From: Ephemeroptericola cinctiostellae
GTDB lineage: Bacteria; Pseudomonadota; Gammaproteobacteria; Burkholderiales; Burkholderiaceae
Length of the DNA: 64,000 bases
Direction: 5' to 3'
NCBI RefSeq assembly: GCF_003339525.1
Contig: NZ_CP031124.1
Span: forward strand, 2,480,001-2,544,000
In this document: in pieces, positions 47,508-57,355 of the stretch
How the letters are laid out: every line of letters begins with the position of its first letter
Position numbering within the stretch: position 1 is the first letter of the stretch
The notes under the pieces: generated by a model
Database searches by the model: none
What the model was told of the DNA's origin: nothing
What the model saw: the letters and a program-made list of their open reading frames with translations, nothing else
Made by a program: the position numbers and the translations under genes

Positions 47508-49316
47508 CTAAGGCCTTTGTTTTAATAACCGTTTCATCGTCAGTGAACCCGCAGGCACGCCCAAAGCGGCCAATTGCTGGACATAAGCAGGGATGTGTTC
47601 GGCAGCGTGGCTGAACAGCATGTCGGGGACAATGTTTTGCCCCATGCCGTTGCACCATTGCGCTTTCAAGTCGTGTGCCAATTGGCTCATGTCGTGCCAG
47701 AGCCGTTCTTGAGGGTGATATTCGGCTTTCACTCGCGCCAAGTCTAAACAGAAAGATAAGGTTTGAACGTGCATGGTCGCCAATGCGTCGCGGTAAAAAT
47801 CTTGTGCGCGGGGGTTGTTCAAATCATTGAGGACGCGGTACAACACGTGGCCGTCGCGGTTGCGGGCAACGTATTGACCGTTCGCATCCAGCTGCAAGCC
47901 CCATTGCGTCATTTGTTGATGCACTTCGTAAGCCGCCCACAGGCCTTGCGGTTTGTGCAATTGAACCACCAAAGGTGCGCCCAAACGTTTGGAGATGTCG
48001 TGTAAATAGACGGCATAGCTTGCCAAGGCTGCGGGGTCGGGCCACACGTTCACGTGCGCGGCCAAACGGCGTGCCAAACGTTGCGCCAATTCAAACCAAT
48101 CGTGAATCAGCTGTGTGCTGGCGTGGCTGGATGCATTCGCGAGCTGCAAAGTCAGTCGCAAACCGCTGTACAGCACGCCTTGCTCCAGCGGCTGCCATTG
48201 GCGTGCGGCATTGGTGTCTTCGCTGTGTCGCGCCACCACTTGCCCTGCGCGTAAGCCGTATAGCCGCAATGGTAAATCGGTGTCCAAGCGCAAATCATAC
48301 AAAGCGCGTTCAATGTCATGTGCATTTTTGGGTTGGCTGACCATCAGGTCAAGCACGCCGTCAATGGCTTGAATCGGCGATGGGCGGGCATTCTCAATCC
48401 ATGATGAAAAACGAATCAAGGGGTCAAACACGCTGAAAGTGGCTTGTTCGGTTAAATCTTGTTGATTGAAAAACTGTGGATCCGCAGCCAACATGAGGTC
48501 TTCTACAGGCACGTCCAGTGGATCATTCAACCACGTTGTTGCTGGAATGGATGTTTCAACAGGTGTTTCAATGGGCGTTTGTGTGGATGGGTAAACGGGT
48601 GCATGTCCTGATGCTGTGGTGGCCGAACCCATTGGCGCATGCGCGGTCAACTCAGTAGATGCCGTTGCAGGAGTTTCAACAATTGCATCCACAGAAGGTT
48701 TGAATGGGGGTGTGAATACGGGTTCAACCGCTGGGATCTCATGGGTCACCGTGTCATGGTAGCTGATGATGTCATGCTCAATGCTGTGCGCCGCTGCATG
48801 GGTTTGGGCGAATGCTTGAGCTTCATCTTGTGCGCGGGTTTGCAGTTCAGGCGTGTAGGCGTAGTGATTCTCTTTAATGGGTTTGACATCATAGGCGGAT
48901 TGATGTTTTGAGCCATACACCGGCGGACTGGGTGAAATCACGGGTGCAGTCGAGCGCACATACACGTCATCCTCGTCATCCGATTCGTTGTGTAGTGCAT
49001 ACCCCACCCCCGTAGGCACATAGGCATTTTGCACCGATTCATACCGTTTTGAATCTTGAGCCGACTGAACAGCAGACGCCAGCATGTCATCTGGAGATGT
49101 GCGATGCAAGGGTATGTCTGATGCCGTGTGTGTGTGCACGCCAACCGCATCGTGGGTCATCGACCCAGCACCATAAGCGCCAGTGTGAGCGTGTGCGCTT
49201 TCAATGGGTTTGCGCTGCAGGCTTTGTGCCCGTCTAATCTGCCAATAGCTGTAGCCACCCAAGCCACCCAGCAGCATCGCCACCATCACCAATGTGGAGA
49301 GTTCAAACTCACTCAT
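47508..49316 (-). CDS. zipA: Cell division protein ZipA
   Basis: ZipA tethers FtsZ to the inner membrane during division. The protein (602 residues) starts with a single membrane anchor (LSTLVMVAMLLGGLGGYSYWQIRRA), has a long low-complexity linker rich in His, Thr, Pro and Ala to about residue 290, and ends with the ZipA C-terminal FtsZ-binding domain (DPLIRFSSWIENARP through TLSFCLDLARVKAEYHP). It is longer than E. coli ZipA because of the linker. The identity is supported by its position directly downstream of smc. Sequence conservation of this family is low, so the neighbourhood carries weight. Confidence 0.85.
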   Translation of the reverse strand: MSEFELSTLVMVAMLLGGLGGYSYWQIRRAQSLQRKPIESAHAHTGAYGAGSMTHDAVGVHTHTASDIPLHRTSPDDMLASAVQSAQDSKRYESVQNAYVPTGVGYALHNESDDEDDVYVRSTAPVISPSPPVYGSKHQSAYDVKPIKENHYAYTPELQTRAQDEAQAFAQTHAAAHSIEHDIISYHDTVTHEIPAVEPVFTPPFKPSVDAIVETPATASTELTAHAPMGSATTASGHAPVYPSTQTPIETPVETSIPATTWLNDPLDVPVEDLMLAADPQFFNQQDLTEQATFSVFDPLIRFSSWIENARPSPIQAIDGVLDLMVSQPKNAHDIERALYDLRLDTDLPLRLYGLRAGQVVARHSEDTNAARQWQPLEQGVLYSGLRLTLQLANASSHASTQLIHDWFELAQRLARRLAAHVNVWPDPAALASYAVYLHDISKRLGAPLVVQLHKPQGLWAAYEVHQQMTQWGLQLDANGQYVARNRDGHVLYRVLNDLNNPRAQDFYRDALATMHVQTLSFCLDLARVKAEYHPQERLWHDMSQLAHDLKAQWCNGMGQNIVPDMLFSHAAEHIPAYVQQLAALGVPAGSLTMKRLLKQRP

Positions 49317-49528
49317 TTTAAACTTTCAATGTTCTTGTTTTAAGGAAAAATACGGCACGCAGAGCACACATTGTCTCCATTCTACCTTGCCCATTCAATC
49401 AATGGCTCATGCGGATTAAAATTTGATGCATGTCCATGCTGGGTTTACTGAAGCGAACCCAGCCTAAGGGCATGGCACAAGCACAGACACACTCACCATC
49501 ACAACATCGCACCCGTACACCCCCCGCA

Positions 49529-52500
49529 TCACGCCCCAGCCAACTCCAAAGCAGATTCCATGTCCACCGCCACCACGCGCGACACGCCGCGCTCCTGCAT
49601 GGTCACGCCGACCAGCTGATTGGCGATTTCCATGGTGATCTTATTGTGTGAGATGAATAAAAATTGCGTTTGCGCTGACATTTTTTTGACCAATTGCGAG
49701 AAACGCTCGGTGTTTGCATCGTCCAATGGCGCATCCACTTCATCGAGCAAACAAAATGGCGCAGGGTTCAAACGGAACAACGAAAACACCAGCGCGGTCG
49801 CAGTCAATGCTTTTTCGCCACCTGACAACAAGTGAATGGTCGAATTGCGTTTACCTGGTGGCTGCGCCATGACCTGCACACCCGAATCAAGAATGTCGTC
49901 GCCCGTCATGATCAAGCGCGCCTCGCCGCCACCGAACAACTCAGGGAACAGCTCGCCAAAATTTTTATTCACCGCATCAAACGTGCCTTTCAACAGATCA
50001 CGTGACTCTTTGTCAATTTTCATGATCGCATCTTCGAGCGTGGTCATCGCCTCAACCAAATCTGCGGTTTGCGCATTCAGGAAACTTTGCCGCTCCACAG
50101 CCACGTTGAGCTCATCCAAAGCGGCCAAATTGACCGCACCCAAGGCATTGATTTGATTATTCAAACGGGTGATTTCGCCTTGCAAAGCCGAAGCCTTGGT
50201 GCTGTCGTCCATCGTTTCCGCCAGTTTCGCACGCAAAGCAGTCAAATCCACTTGCGCCTCTTTGAGCTGATTGGCGTATTGCTCTTGATTCAAACGCGCG
50301 GCTTGTTCGGCCAACTGCAATTGCATGATCGCCGCACGACTGGGCTCCAATTCACGCTCTAATTTCATGCGAGATTCTTCGGCCAAACGCAACTCATGCG
50401 TGAGCGCATCGGCATCGGTGCGCGCTTGCGCGAGGGCATTTTCACGTTCAACACGAAGCCCCAAGGCCTCTTGCAAACCATCGTGGCTGGTCACGTCTTG
50501 AAACTCTTCCAGCTGCATGAGTTGTTCCTCATGGCTGCTGTTCAAAAATTCAATTTGCTGATCGCATGCGGTTTGGTTGTATTCAATGTCACTGAGGCGT
50601 TGCGCCAAATTGTGCACGCGGTATTGCGCATCACGCACTTGATTTTCAGCATCACGCAAACCATTGCGCATGGTCGAGACTTGATCTTCAAGCGCATTGT
50701 AATCGGCTTGTGCGTCCTGCCATTTGGCTTCGGCCTCCATCAGGTTGGCGTCACCTTCGTCGAACAAGGCCTGTGCTTCGAGCTTCTGCGCCATCAATTC
50801 TTCTTCATGCATGACGATTTCAGCCAATTCATCGTCGATTTGGGCATGACGCGCCATGAGTTGCTGGCTGGCCAAACTGACTTTTTGCACCTGCATTTGC
50901 AACGCATGGACATGCGCGGTGGTGGACTGAACCTGAGCACGCGCCGCCGCTTGCTGCTGTACATAGGCATCGACGCGGTACTGCAAACGACGCAATTCTT
51001 CTTCTGCCTCATCGGCCAACATGTCTTGCGCGCGCAGCTGAGTTTGGATGTTGTCGATTTCCTGTGCACGCGCGAGCATGCCCGCTTGTTCACTGTCCGC
51101 CACATAAAAACGCAACGTGTTGCGCCCCAATTGATGACCCTCTGGCGTGACCAACACGCCGTGTTCAGGCAGTTGCTCACGCAAGCTGTAAGCCTCTTCA
51201 AGCGATTTGGCAACGAACACATGGCTTAACCATTTCGGCATGAGGTTGTTCAACGTTGGGTCGTTGACCTTGACCATGCGCATCAAAGGCACCAAGCTGC
51301 CCACAACTTCAACCGCAGGCGCAGGCGCACTGTTGTCATTGGCATAAAAACTGAGTTTCGATGGCGGCACATCGTTGAAGAAGTTTTTGACCCAGTCGAT
51401 GCGCGACAATTCCAAACCACCCATGCGCTCGGCCAACACCGCTTCCAGTGCATTTTCCCATCCTGATTCGATGTGAATTTTTTGCCACAACCGTTGACGT
51501 GTGGTCAAGTTGTGCTTTTCCAACCACGGGGTGAGTTGACCTTGGCTTTGAACTTTATCTTGCAGTTGGGTCAGGACATCGAGGCGTGCATTCAATTGGG
51601 CAATGCGTGCTTGCTCCGTTTGTGCTTGGTCGCGCGCGGCTTTAAGCGCGTCTTGTGCGTGCGGTAAACTGTCTTCCACTTCAAACAGAGCCGCTTGCGC
51701 CGTCTCTTGACGCCCCATCTCATCGTTCAGTTGATGCTCCAACTGATTCAATTCTCGTGCATCGGCTTGACCTGGTGCGATTTTTTCTTGTGATAAACGA
51801 TCACGGCGCAACACCAAAGCGGCGATTTGTCGATCCGCATTGCGTTGCTCATCCGCAGCGCGTGCGACTTTTTGCTCCACTTGCACATGTGCGGCGTGTG
51901 TCGATTGCATGGTGTGCAAGGCTTCGCGATGACGGGTTTCAAGTTGTGGCAAGTCTTCGGATGCGATGGCCAACTGTTCTTGGCGAATGGCTTGCTCTTC
52001 GAGTGCCATTTCACGTTCCGTGGTCATCTGATCCACATCATCGGCCAATTGAGTTTTTCGGTCATTCCACTGCACCAACTGCACTTTGGTTTGCTCAATT
52101 TGCGCTTGGACACGCGAGCGACCATCCATGATGTATTTGATTTCGGCTTCAAAACGCGACACTTCGGCGTTGGCTTCATACAACGCCGCTTGTGCCGCAT
52201 GCATGGCATCAGACAAATCATAATGCGCTGCACGTTTGGTCTCCAGCTCACTTTCCGCATGGCGCAAAGTGGCGATGGACGACTCCAATTCATTTTGAGC
52301 CAAGTTGATTTTAGCCGTGATTTGGGTTTGCTCGGCCAACGCCTCGTCCAAGCGCAACAACCACAAGAAATGCAATTTGTCTTGTGCCGCAGTTTGTAAA
52401 TCACGGTATTGTTGCGCCACCCGCGCCTGCGCTTCAAGGCGCTCCACTTGACCATTCAACTCACGCAAAATGTCCTCAACACGGGTCAAATTGTCACGCG

Positions 52501-53059
52501 TGTCGTTCAAGCGGTTTTCGGTTTCGCGGCGGCGCTCTTTGTATTTCGACACGCCCGCGGCTTCTTCAAGAAACACACGCAGCTCTTCGGGTTTGGCCTC
52601 AATGATGCGCGCAATCATGCCTTGCCCAATGATCGCATAGGCGCGTGGGCCCAGCCCTGTGCCCATAAAAATGTCTTGCACGTCGCGGCGGCGCACCTGT
52701 TGGTTGTTGATGTAGTAGCTCGAACCGCCATCGCGCGTGAGCACACGACGCACAGCGATTTCGGCATATTGACTCCATTGTCCTGCGGCACGGCCTTCAT
52801 GGTTTTCAAAGACCAATTCAACCGATGCACGGGCAGCGGGCTTGCGGTGACTGGAGCCATTGAAAATCACATCGCTCATGGATTCGCCGCGCAACTCCGA
52901 GGCGCGAGATTCGCCGAGCACCCAACGCGTGGCATCCATGATGTTGGATTTACCGCAGCCATTCGGCCCCACCACGGCAATGAGTTGACCCGGCACGTGA
53001 AAGCTCACGGGGTCAACGAATGATTTGAATCCTGCCAGTTTAATTTGAGTCAGCCGCAC
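49529..53059 (-). CDS. smc: Chromosome segregation protein SMC
   Basis: SMC condenses and organises the chromosome together with ScpA and ScpB. The 1176-residue protein has the N-terminal head (RLTQIKLAGFKSFVDPVSF, Walker A GPNGCGKSNIMDATRW), long Gln/Glu/Ala-rich coiled coils, a hinge near residues 510-650, and the C-terminal head with signature LLSGGEKALTATALVF and Walker B FCLLDEVDAPLDDAN. The frame is open to 53083, but GTG 53059 begins the family N-terminus and has AAGGTG 6-8 bases before it. The order smc-zipA-ligA is conserved in related bacteria. Confidence 0.95.
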   Translation of the reverse strand: MRLTQIKLAGFKSFVDPVSFHVPGQLIAVVGPNGCGKSNIMDATRWVLGESRASELRGESMSDVIFNGSSHRKPAARASVELVFENHEGRAAGQWSQYAEIAVRRVLTRDGGSSYYINNQQVRRRDVQDIFMGTGLGPRAYAIIGQGMIARIIEAKPEELRVFLEEAAGVSKYKERRRETENRLNDTRDNLTRVEDILRELNGQVERLEAQARVAQQYRDLQTAAQDKLHFLWLLRLDEALAEQTQITAKINLAQNELESSIATLRHAESELETKRAAHYDLSDAMHAAQAALYEANAEVSRFEAEIKYIMDGRSRVQAQIEQTKVQLVQWNDRKTQLADDVDQMTTEREMALEEQAIRQEQLAIASEDLPQLETRHREALHTMQSTHAAHVQVEQKVARAADEQRNADRQIAALVLRRDRLSQEKIAPGQADARELNQLEHQLNDEMGRQETAQAALFEVEDSLPHAQDALKAARDQAQTEQARIAQLNARLDVLTQLQDKVQSQGQLTPWLEKHNLTTRQRLWQKIHIESGWENALEAVLAERMGGLELSRIDWVKNFFNDVPPSKLSFYANDNSAPAPAVEVVGSLVPLMRMVKVNDPTLNNLMPKWLSHVFVAKSLEEAYSLREQLPEHGVLVTPEGHQLGRNTLRFYVADSEQAGMLARAQEIDNIQTQLRAQDMLADEAEEELRRLQYRVDAYVQQQAAARAQVQSTTAHVHALQMQVQKVSLASQQLMARHAQIDDELAEIVMHEEELMAQKLEAQALFDEGDANLMEAEAKWQDAQADYNALEDQVSTMRNGLRDAENQVRDAQYRVHNLAQRLSDIEYNQTACDQQIEFLNSSHEEQLMQLEEFQDVTSHDGLQEALGLRVERENALAQARTDADALTHELRLAEESRMKLERELEPSRAAIMQLQLAEQAARLNQEQYANQLKEAQVDLTALRAKLAETMDDSTKASALQGEITRLNNQINALGAVNLAALDELNVAVERQSFLNAQTADLVEAMTTLEDAIMKIDKESRDLLKGTFDAVNKNFGELFPELFGGGEARLIMTGDDILDSGVQVMAQPPGKRNSTIHLLSGGEKALTATALVFSLFRLNPAPFCLLDEVDAPLDDANTERFSQLVKKMSAQTQFLFISHNKITMEIANQLVGVTMQERGVSRVVAVDMESALELAGA

Positions 53060-53172
53060 AAAGCACCTTAATTTGTCATACAAAATAAGGCGACATCATA
53101 CCATTTTTAACCATTTTGCTGGCAAAAAACAGTGAATTTTAGATGCATGGCGTTTTTTAATTTTATTTAAAA

Positions 53173-54069
53173 TCAAATAGATAAAAGATTTTTTTGAATT
53201 TCATCTGCCATCAAAGTAGGGTCTTGCAAAGGCGCCATGTGCCCCAACTTAGACAACACATGAACAGGGCTTTCTGGACGAATTTTTGTCCACTTTTGCC
53301 ATGCGTCGATGGGCACCACATCACCTGTTTCTCCACGCCACACCACGCATGGGACTTGTAAGTGCTTGATTTTTCGCCACACATACGGTGGAGTTAAGAA
53401 CACTTGCGCCTCCCATGTCTTGCGAAAGTTCAATGTCAAAGACCCGTTTGACGCATGGGGCATCACGCGTTTACTCGATTCACGCAAGCCGTGCGTCGCA
53501 TAATCTTGAAACACGGCCGCAGAAAAACCTTTAAACAGCGATTTACCGCTCAATGCGGTGGTAAATTCTTCGCTCGTGGCCCAACGCTCACGCCGCTGCA
53601 AGGTTTTTTTCACCAAACCAAACACCTTTGCACGCAACGGTTTGGGCAATCCAGAAAACATCACGAACATCCGCGTCGGGAACATCACGGGCTCAATCAA
53701 CAATATTTGCTTGAATAAATCTGGGCGCTTGATCGCGGCCAACAAGGTCGACACCGCGCCCAATGAATGCCCCACACCGATCACACCTTTCGGCGCAATC
53801 TGCTCAATGGCGGCAATCAAGTCATCGGCCGCGTTGTGCCAAGTAAACTGTGATGGTGGCTGATAAGGGCTGCTGTCCCATGTCGCACGATGATCCATCG
53901 CATACACCGTGCGCTCTTGTGCCAACAATTTCAGCAATGTGTCATACGAACCTGCGGGGAAACCATTGGCATGGGCAAAATGCAAGGGTGTCAAATCGGT
54001 GTTGTGTTGAGTGAGCCATACATGCACGGGGACATGATGGCCATCGATCTGAATCAGTTGTGTGTTCAT
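53173..54069 (-). CDS. Alpha/beta-hydrolase fold protein
   Basis: The 298-residue protein has the alpha/beta-hydrolase core: LHFAHANGFPAGSYDTLL (oxyanion-hole region), the nucleophile Ser in GVGHSLGAVSTLLAA near residue 100, and the C-terminal His in LSKLGHMAPLQDP. There is no signal peptide. The substrate cannot be predicted; esterase, lipase or haloalkane-type activities are possible. It lies between smc and dgt on the same strand with gaps of about 110 bases on each side, so it may be transcribed separately. Confidence 0.85.
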   Translation of the reverse strand: MNTQLIQIDGHHVPVHVWLTQHNTDLTPLHFAHANGFPAGSYDTLLKLLAQERTVYAMDHRATWDSSPYQPPSQFTWHNAADDLIAAIEQIAPKGVIGVGHSLGAVSTLLAAIKRPDLFKQILLIEPVMFPTRMFVMFSGLPKPLRAKVFGLVKKTLQRRERWATSEEFTTALSGKSLFKGFSAAVFQDYATHGLRESSKRVMPHASNGSLTLNFRKTWEAQVFLTPPYVWRKIKHLQVPCVVWRGETGDVVPIDAWQKWTKIRPESPVHVLSKLGHMAPLQDPTLMADEIQKNLLSI

Positions 54070-54189
54070 GAGGTATTTTTTTGGGTTAAAAGTAAAAAAA
54101 GCAAACCGCTATTTTTTTCAGCTATACACGGCATCCATCCATTTGAATCATTGGCGAATCATTGACCAGAAAATCACGCCACCGATGGC

Positions 54190-55341
54190 TCACACCTCGT
54201 GGGCTGCAAATAAACGCACATGCTCTTTCATCGCATACCGATCCGTCATGCCCGCAATGTAATCGGCAATGCGCACGGCCTGCAACGGCCCCCTGTCATC
54301 CACCACATAATCAGGCGGCAACAAGCGCGGCTCATCCATGAAAGCATCGAATAAATTGGTCACGATGCGCTTGGCTTTTGTGCCGCTGCGCATCACTTGA
54401 TAATGACGATACAAATGATCCATCAAATATTTTTTCAATTGTTGCATTTCAAGATGCATCTCTGCTGAAAACTGCGCCAATCGCGGCGCGGCGCGCACAT
54501 CATCAATGGTTTGCACCCCATGAGCTGCCATCTGAGCCGCGGTGGTGGTGGTCAAGTCAACCACCATCGCATTGATCATTCTCCGCACCGTTTCCAGCAC
54601 CTCGCGTCGCCCACGCAAATCAGGAAACCGCTGACGCACGTCATCATGGTGAACCGCAAACAAGCCCATCTGCCTCATGCCGTCGATGCTCAAAATCCCT
54701 GAGCGCAAGCCATCGTCAATGTCATGGTTGCTGTACGCAATCGCATCGGCAATATTGGTCAACTGCGCTTCAAGGCTCGGCTGCGTGCCCTCCAAAAAGC
54801 GTTGCCCAACGTCGCCCAACAGCTCGGCTTTATTGCGCGCACAATGTTTCAGAATGCCTTCGCGGGTTTCGAAAGTTAAATTTAAACCATCAAATGCACC
54901 ATAGCGCTCCTCAAGCACATCGACAATGCGCAAACTTTGCAGGTTATGCTCAAAGCCACCAAAATCCGCCATACACGCATGCAAGGCATCTTGCCCTGCA
55001 TGACCAAACGGCGTGTGCCCAAGGTCGTGTGACAAGGCAATCGCCTCAATCAAATCTTCGTTCAAACGTAAATTACGCGCCACAGCACGCGAAATTTGCG
55101 CCACTTCCATGCTGTGGGTCAAACGCGTGCGAAACAAATCGCCTTCATGGTTAACAAACACTTGGGTTTTGTATTCCAGTCGGCGAAAAGCCGTTGCATG
55201 CACAATGCGATCGCGATCACGCGCATATGGACTGCGCGCGGGATCACTAGTTTCTTCATGCCGTCGTCCACGTGAAGTCTTCCCTTGAGCCGCATAAGGG
55301 GCCAGGTGTTGTTCCTGTTGCAACCAAGTCATGGATGTCAT
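54190..55341 (-). CDS. dgt: Deoxyguanosinetriphosphate triphosphohydrolase-like protein
   Basis: Dgt-type HD enzymes split dNTPs to deoxynucleoside and triphosphate, influencing dNTP pools. The 383-residue protein has the HD-domain metal ligands in [13 protein letters not shown] and [19 protein letters not shown], and the conserved [19 protein letters not shown]. The downstream segment [14 protein letters not shown] also fits. The N-terminal region ([20 protein letters not shown]) is usual. It lies after aroB, a common arrangement in betaproteobacteria. The exact nucleotide preference is not known. Confidence 0.92.
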   Translation of the reverse strand: MTSMTWLQQEQHLAPYAAQGKTSRGRRHEETSDPARSPYARDRDRIVHATAFRRLEYKTQVFVNHEGDLFRTRLTHSMEVAQISRAVARNLRLNEDLIEAIALSHDLGHTPFGHAGQDALHACMADFGGFEHNLQSLRIVDVLEERYGAFDGLNLTFETREGILKHCARNKAELLGDVGQRFLEGTQPSLEAQLTNIADAIAYSNHDIDDGLRSGILSIDGMRQMGLFAVHHDDVRQRFPDLRGRREVLETVRRMINAMVVDLTTTTAAQMAAHGVQTIDDVRAAPRLAQFSAEMHLEMQQLKKYLMDHLYRHYQVMRSGTKAKRIVTNLFDAFMDEPRLLPPDYVVDDRGPLQAVRIADYIAGMTDRYAMKEHVRLFAAHEV

Positions 55342-55527
55342 AAGTCAACGCTTTCGTTATGGTTAAACGGCCAAAATACAACTGAACCCACACACATCCA
55401 AAAGCACCCAATGCCCCTGAACGCCAAGCATCGGATGATGCATGGATTCGTATGGGCTCATACATTGTGTGACATGGCTCATCATCAACGGTCACAAACG
55501 GCACCGCTTGGGTTCACCGATGGGGGT

Positions 55528-56604
55528 TTATGCGCACACTTGCAAAGTTTCGCGCAGTACGTCTTCTGGTACGGCCTGAATCACCGCACGGCCAATGCCA
55601 TCCAACAGAACGAATTTAATTTGACCTGCCTCTGCTTTCTTATCGAGCTTCATCATCTCAATCATTCTGTCAATGCCCAATGGAGGCGGGGCTGTCGGCA
55701 AACCTGCGGCCTGAACCACTGAACGAATACGCGCCACCTCTTCTGCACTGAGCATGCCCAATCGTTGCGACAAATCAGCCGCCAACACCATGCCAACCCC
55801 GACCGCTTCACCATGCAACCACGCGCCATAGCCCATGCCTGCTTCAATGGCGTGACCAAAGGTGTGGCCAAAATTTAGAATCGCTCGCTGACCCGATTCA
55901 CGTTCATCGCCAGCCACCACTTCGGCTTTGATTTCACACGAACGAACAATGGCATCGGTTAAACTGGTTTCATCTTTGGCCATGAGTGCGCCCATATTGC
56001 CTTCAAGCCATGCAAAATACTCGGCATCAAAAATGGCGCCATGCTTGATGACTTCGGCCATGCCCGCAGACAGTTCTTTTTGTGGCAGTGTCTTGAATGC
56101 ATTCAAATCTGTCAATACGAGCTGTGGCTGGTAAAACGCACCAATCATGTTTTTACCCAATGGGTGGTTGATGCCTGTTTTACCGCCCACCGATGAGTCC
56201 ACCTGCGACAACAATGTGGTCGGTATTTGAATGAACGGCACTCCGCGCATGTATGAGGCTGCGGCGAAACCCGCCATATCACCGACGACGCCGCCACCAA
56301 GGGCAACGATGGTGGTGCGACGATCGAATTCATTTTCGAGTAAAACGTCAAAAATACTGTTCAAGGTTTCTAAATTTTTGTATTGCTCGCCCGTTGGCAG
56401 CATGTGCACTTGAACGGTTTTGCCTAAAGCACTCAGCGTTTCGACCAGTGGGTCTGCGTATAAGGGCCCCACCATGTCATTGGTGACGATGAGCACCGAT
56501 TGACCTTTAATGGCGCGCTCAAGGTGTTCTTTTGAATGCATGGCACGGTTGCCGATGACGATCGGATAAGCCCGATCACCCAGTTCGACGTTGATGATTT
56601 TCAT
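55528..56604 (-). CDS. aroB: 3-dehydroquinate synthase
   Basis: AroB converts DAHP to 3-dehydroquinate, the second step of the shikimate pathway, with NAD+ and a divalent metal. The 358-residue protein has [21 protein letters not shown] (nucleotide-binding Gly-rich part), [21 protein letters not shown], the metal ligands in [14 protein letters not shown] and [13 protein letters not shown] 56604 (MKIINVELG) matches the family start; the frame is open 12 codons further upstream without similarity. It follows aroK by 151 bases, which contain a short tandem repeat. Confidence 0.96.
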   Translation of the reverse strand: MKIINVELGDRAYPIVIGNRAMHSKEHLERAIKGQSVLIVTNDMVGPLYADPLVETLSALGKTVQVHMLPTGEQYKNLETLNSIFDVLLENEFDRRTTIVALGGGVVGDMAGFAAASYMRGVPFIQIPTTLLSQVDSSVGGKTGINHPLGKNMIGAFYQPQLVLTDLNAFKTLPQKELSAGMAEVIKHGAIFDAEYFAWLEGNMGALMAKDETSLTDAIVRSCEIKAEVVAGDERESGQRAILNFGHTFGHAIEAGMGYGAWLHGEAVGVGMVLAADLSQRLGMLSAEEVARIRSVVQAAGLPTAPPPLGIDRMIEMMKLDKKAEAGQIKFVLLDGIGRAVIQAVPEDVLRETLQVCA

Positions 56605-56670
56605 GAGGATTGGCCTTTGGGAAAACACAAAAAAAGACACGTTTTTTTAAGATAAGCTTCTTTTTCTGAG

Positions 56671-56700
56671 TTTGGTTTATTTCAATTTGGTTTATTTCAA
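56671..56700. repeat. Tandem 15-bp duplication between aroK and aroB
   Basis: TTTGGTTTATTTCAA occurs twice head to tail (56671-56685, 56686-56700) in the aroK-aroB gap. It is probably a slippage product. No promoter is evident within it. Confidence 0.85.
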
Positions 56701-56755
56701 TTTAAATCTGCGACTTATAGCATGCGCGACGGGTGGTGACGACACCAGCCATCAA

Positions 56756-57355
56756 CTAAGTCAAACCTTGGTCTTTGGCTATTTTTTTTGAAATGGCTTC
56801 AATGATGTGCATCGCGACTTGGCTCACTTGACCCGACCCTGTCGTGACAATGATGTCAGCCATTTGTGAGTAAATCGGATGGCGAAATTCATGCATTTTT
56901 TTCAATGTCCCAAGCGGATCTGGATTCTGCAATAAAGGGCGATTGCGGTCATAACGCGTGCGCACCAACAAGCGTTCGGGTGTGGTCGACAAATACACGA
57001 CCAAACCGCCCGCTTTCAATGCAGCGCGGTTATCTTCTCGCAACACCGCACCGCCCCCAGTGGAAATAACCACTTGCTGCTTTTCACTGAGTTCTCGGAT
57101 CATTTTAGCTTCGCGCTCGCGAAAACCTGCTTCACCTTCAATTTCAAAAATAGTGGGCACAGATGCACCGGTGCGGCTGACAATTTCTTCATCCGAATCA
57201 AAATAGGGGCGTTTCAATGTGTTGGCCAAAATGCGGCCTACGGTTGACTTACCTGACCCCATGAGGCCGACAAGACTGATGTTGGGCACATCAGCAAACA
57301 GTGCTTGTTGAGCCGCCGTGATGGGCAGACTGGAATGAATGCGTTTTTTACTCAT
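56756..57355 (-). CDS. aroK: Shikimate kinase
   Basis: AroK phosphorylates shikimate in chorismate biosynthesis. The 199-residue protein has the P-loop in SLVGLMGSGKSTVGRIL, the shikimate-binding FDSDEEIVSRTG and VISTGGGAVLRED, and the lid Arg segment VRTRYDRNRPLLQNPDPL. The start overlaps the pilQ stop by 4 bases (ATGA), linking pilus and aromatic genes in one transcript, an arrangement known in related bacteria. Confidence 0.95.
   Translation of the reverse strand: MSKKRIHSSLPITAAQQALFADVPNISLVGLMGSGKSTVGRILANTLKRPYFDSDEEIVSRTGASVPTIFEIEGEAGFREREAKMIRELSEKQQVVISTGGGAVLREDNRAALKAGGLVVYLSTTPERLLVRTRYDRNRPLLQNPDPLGTLKKMHEFRHPIYSQMADIIVTTGSGQVSQVAMHIIEAISKKIAKDQGLT

Noticed and set aside
50396..51229. 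Long plus-strand frame of 277 codons inside smc
   Set aside because: It is antisense to the SMC coiled-coil region, has no family features and arises from the codon bias of the real gene.
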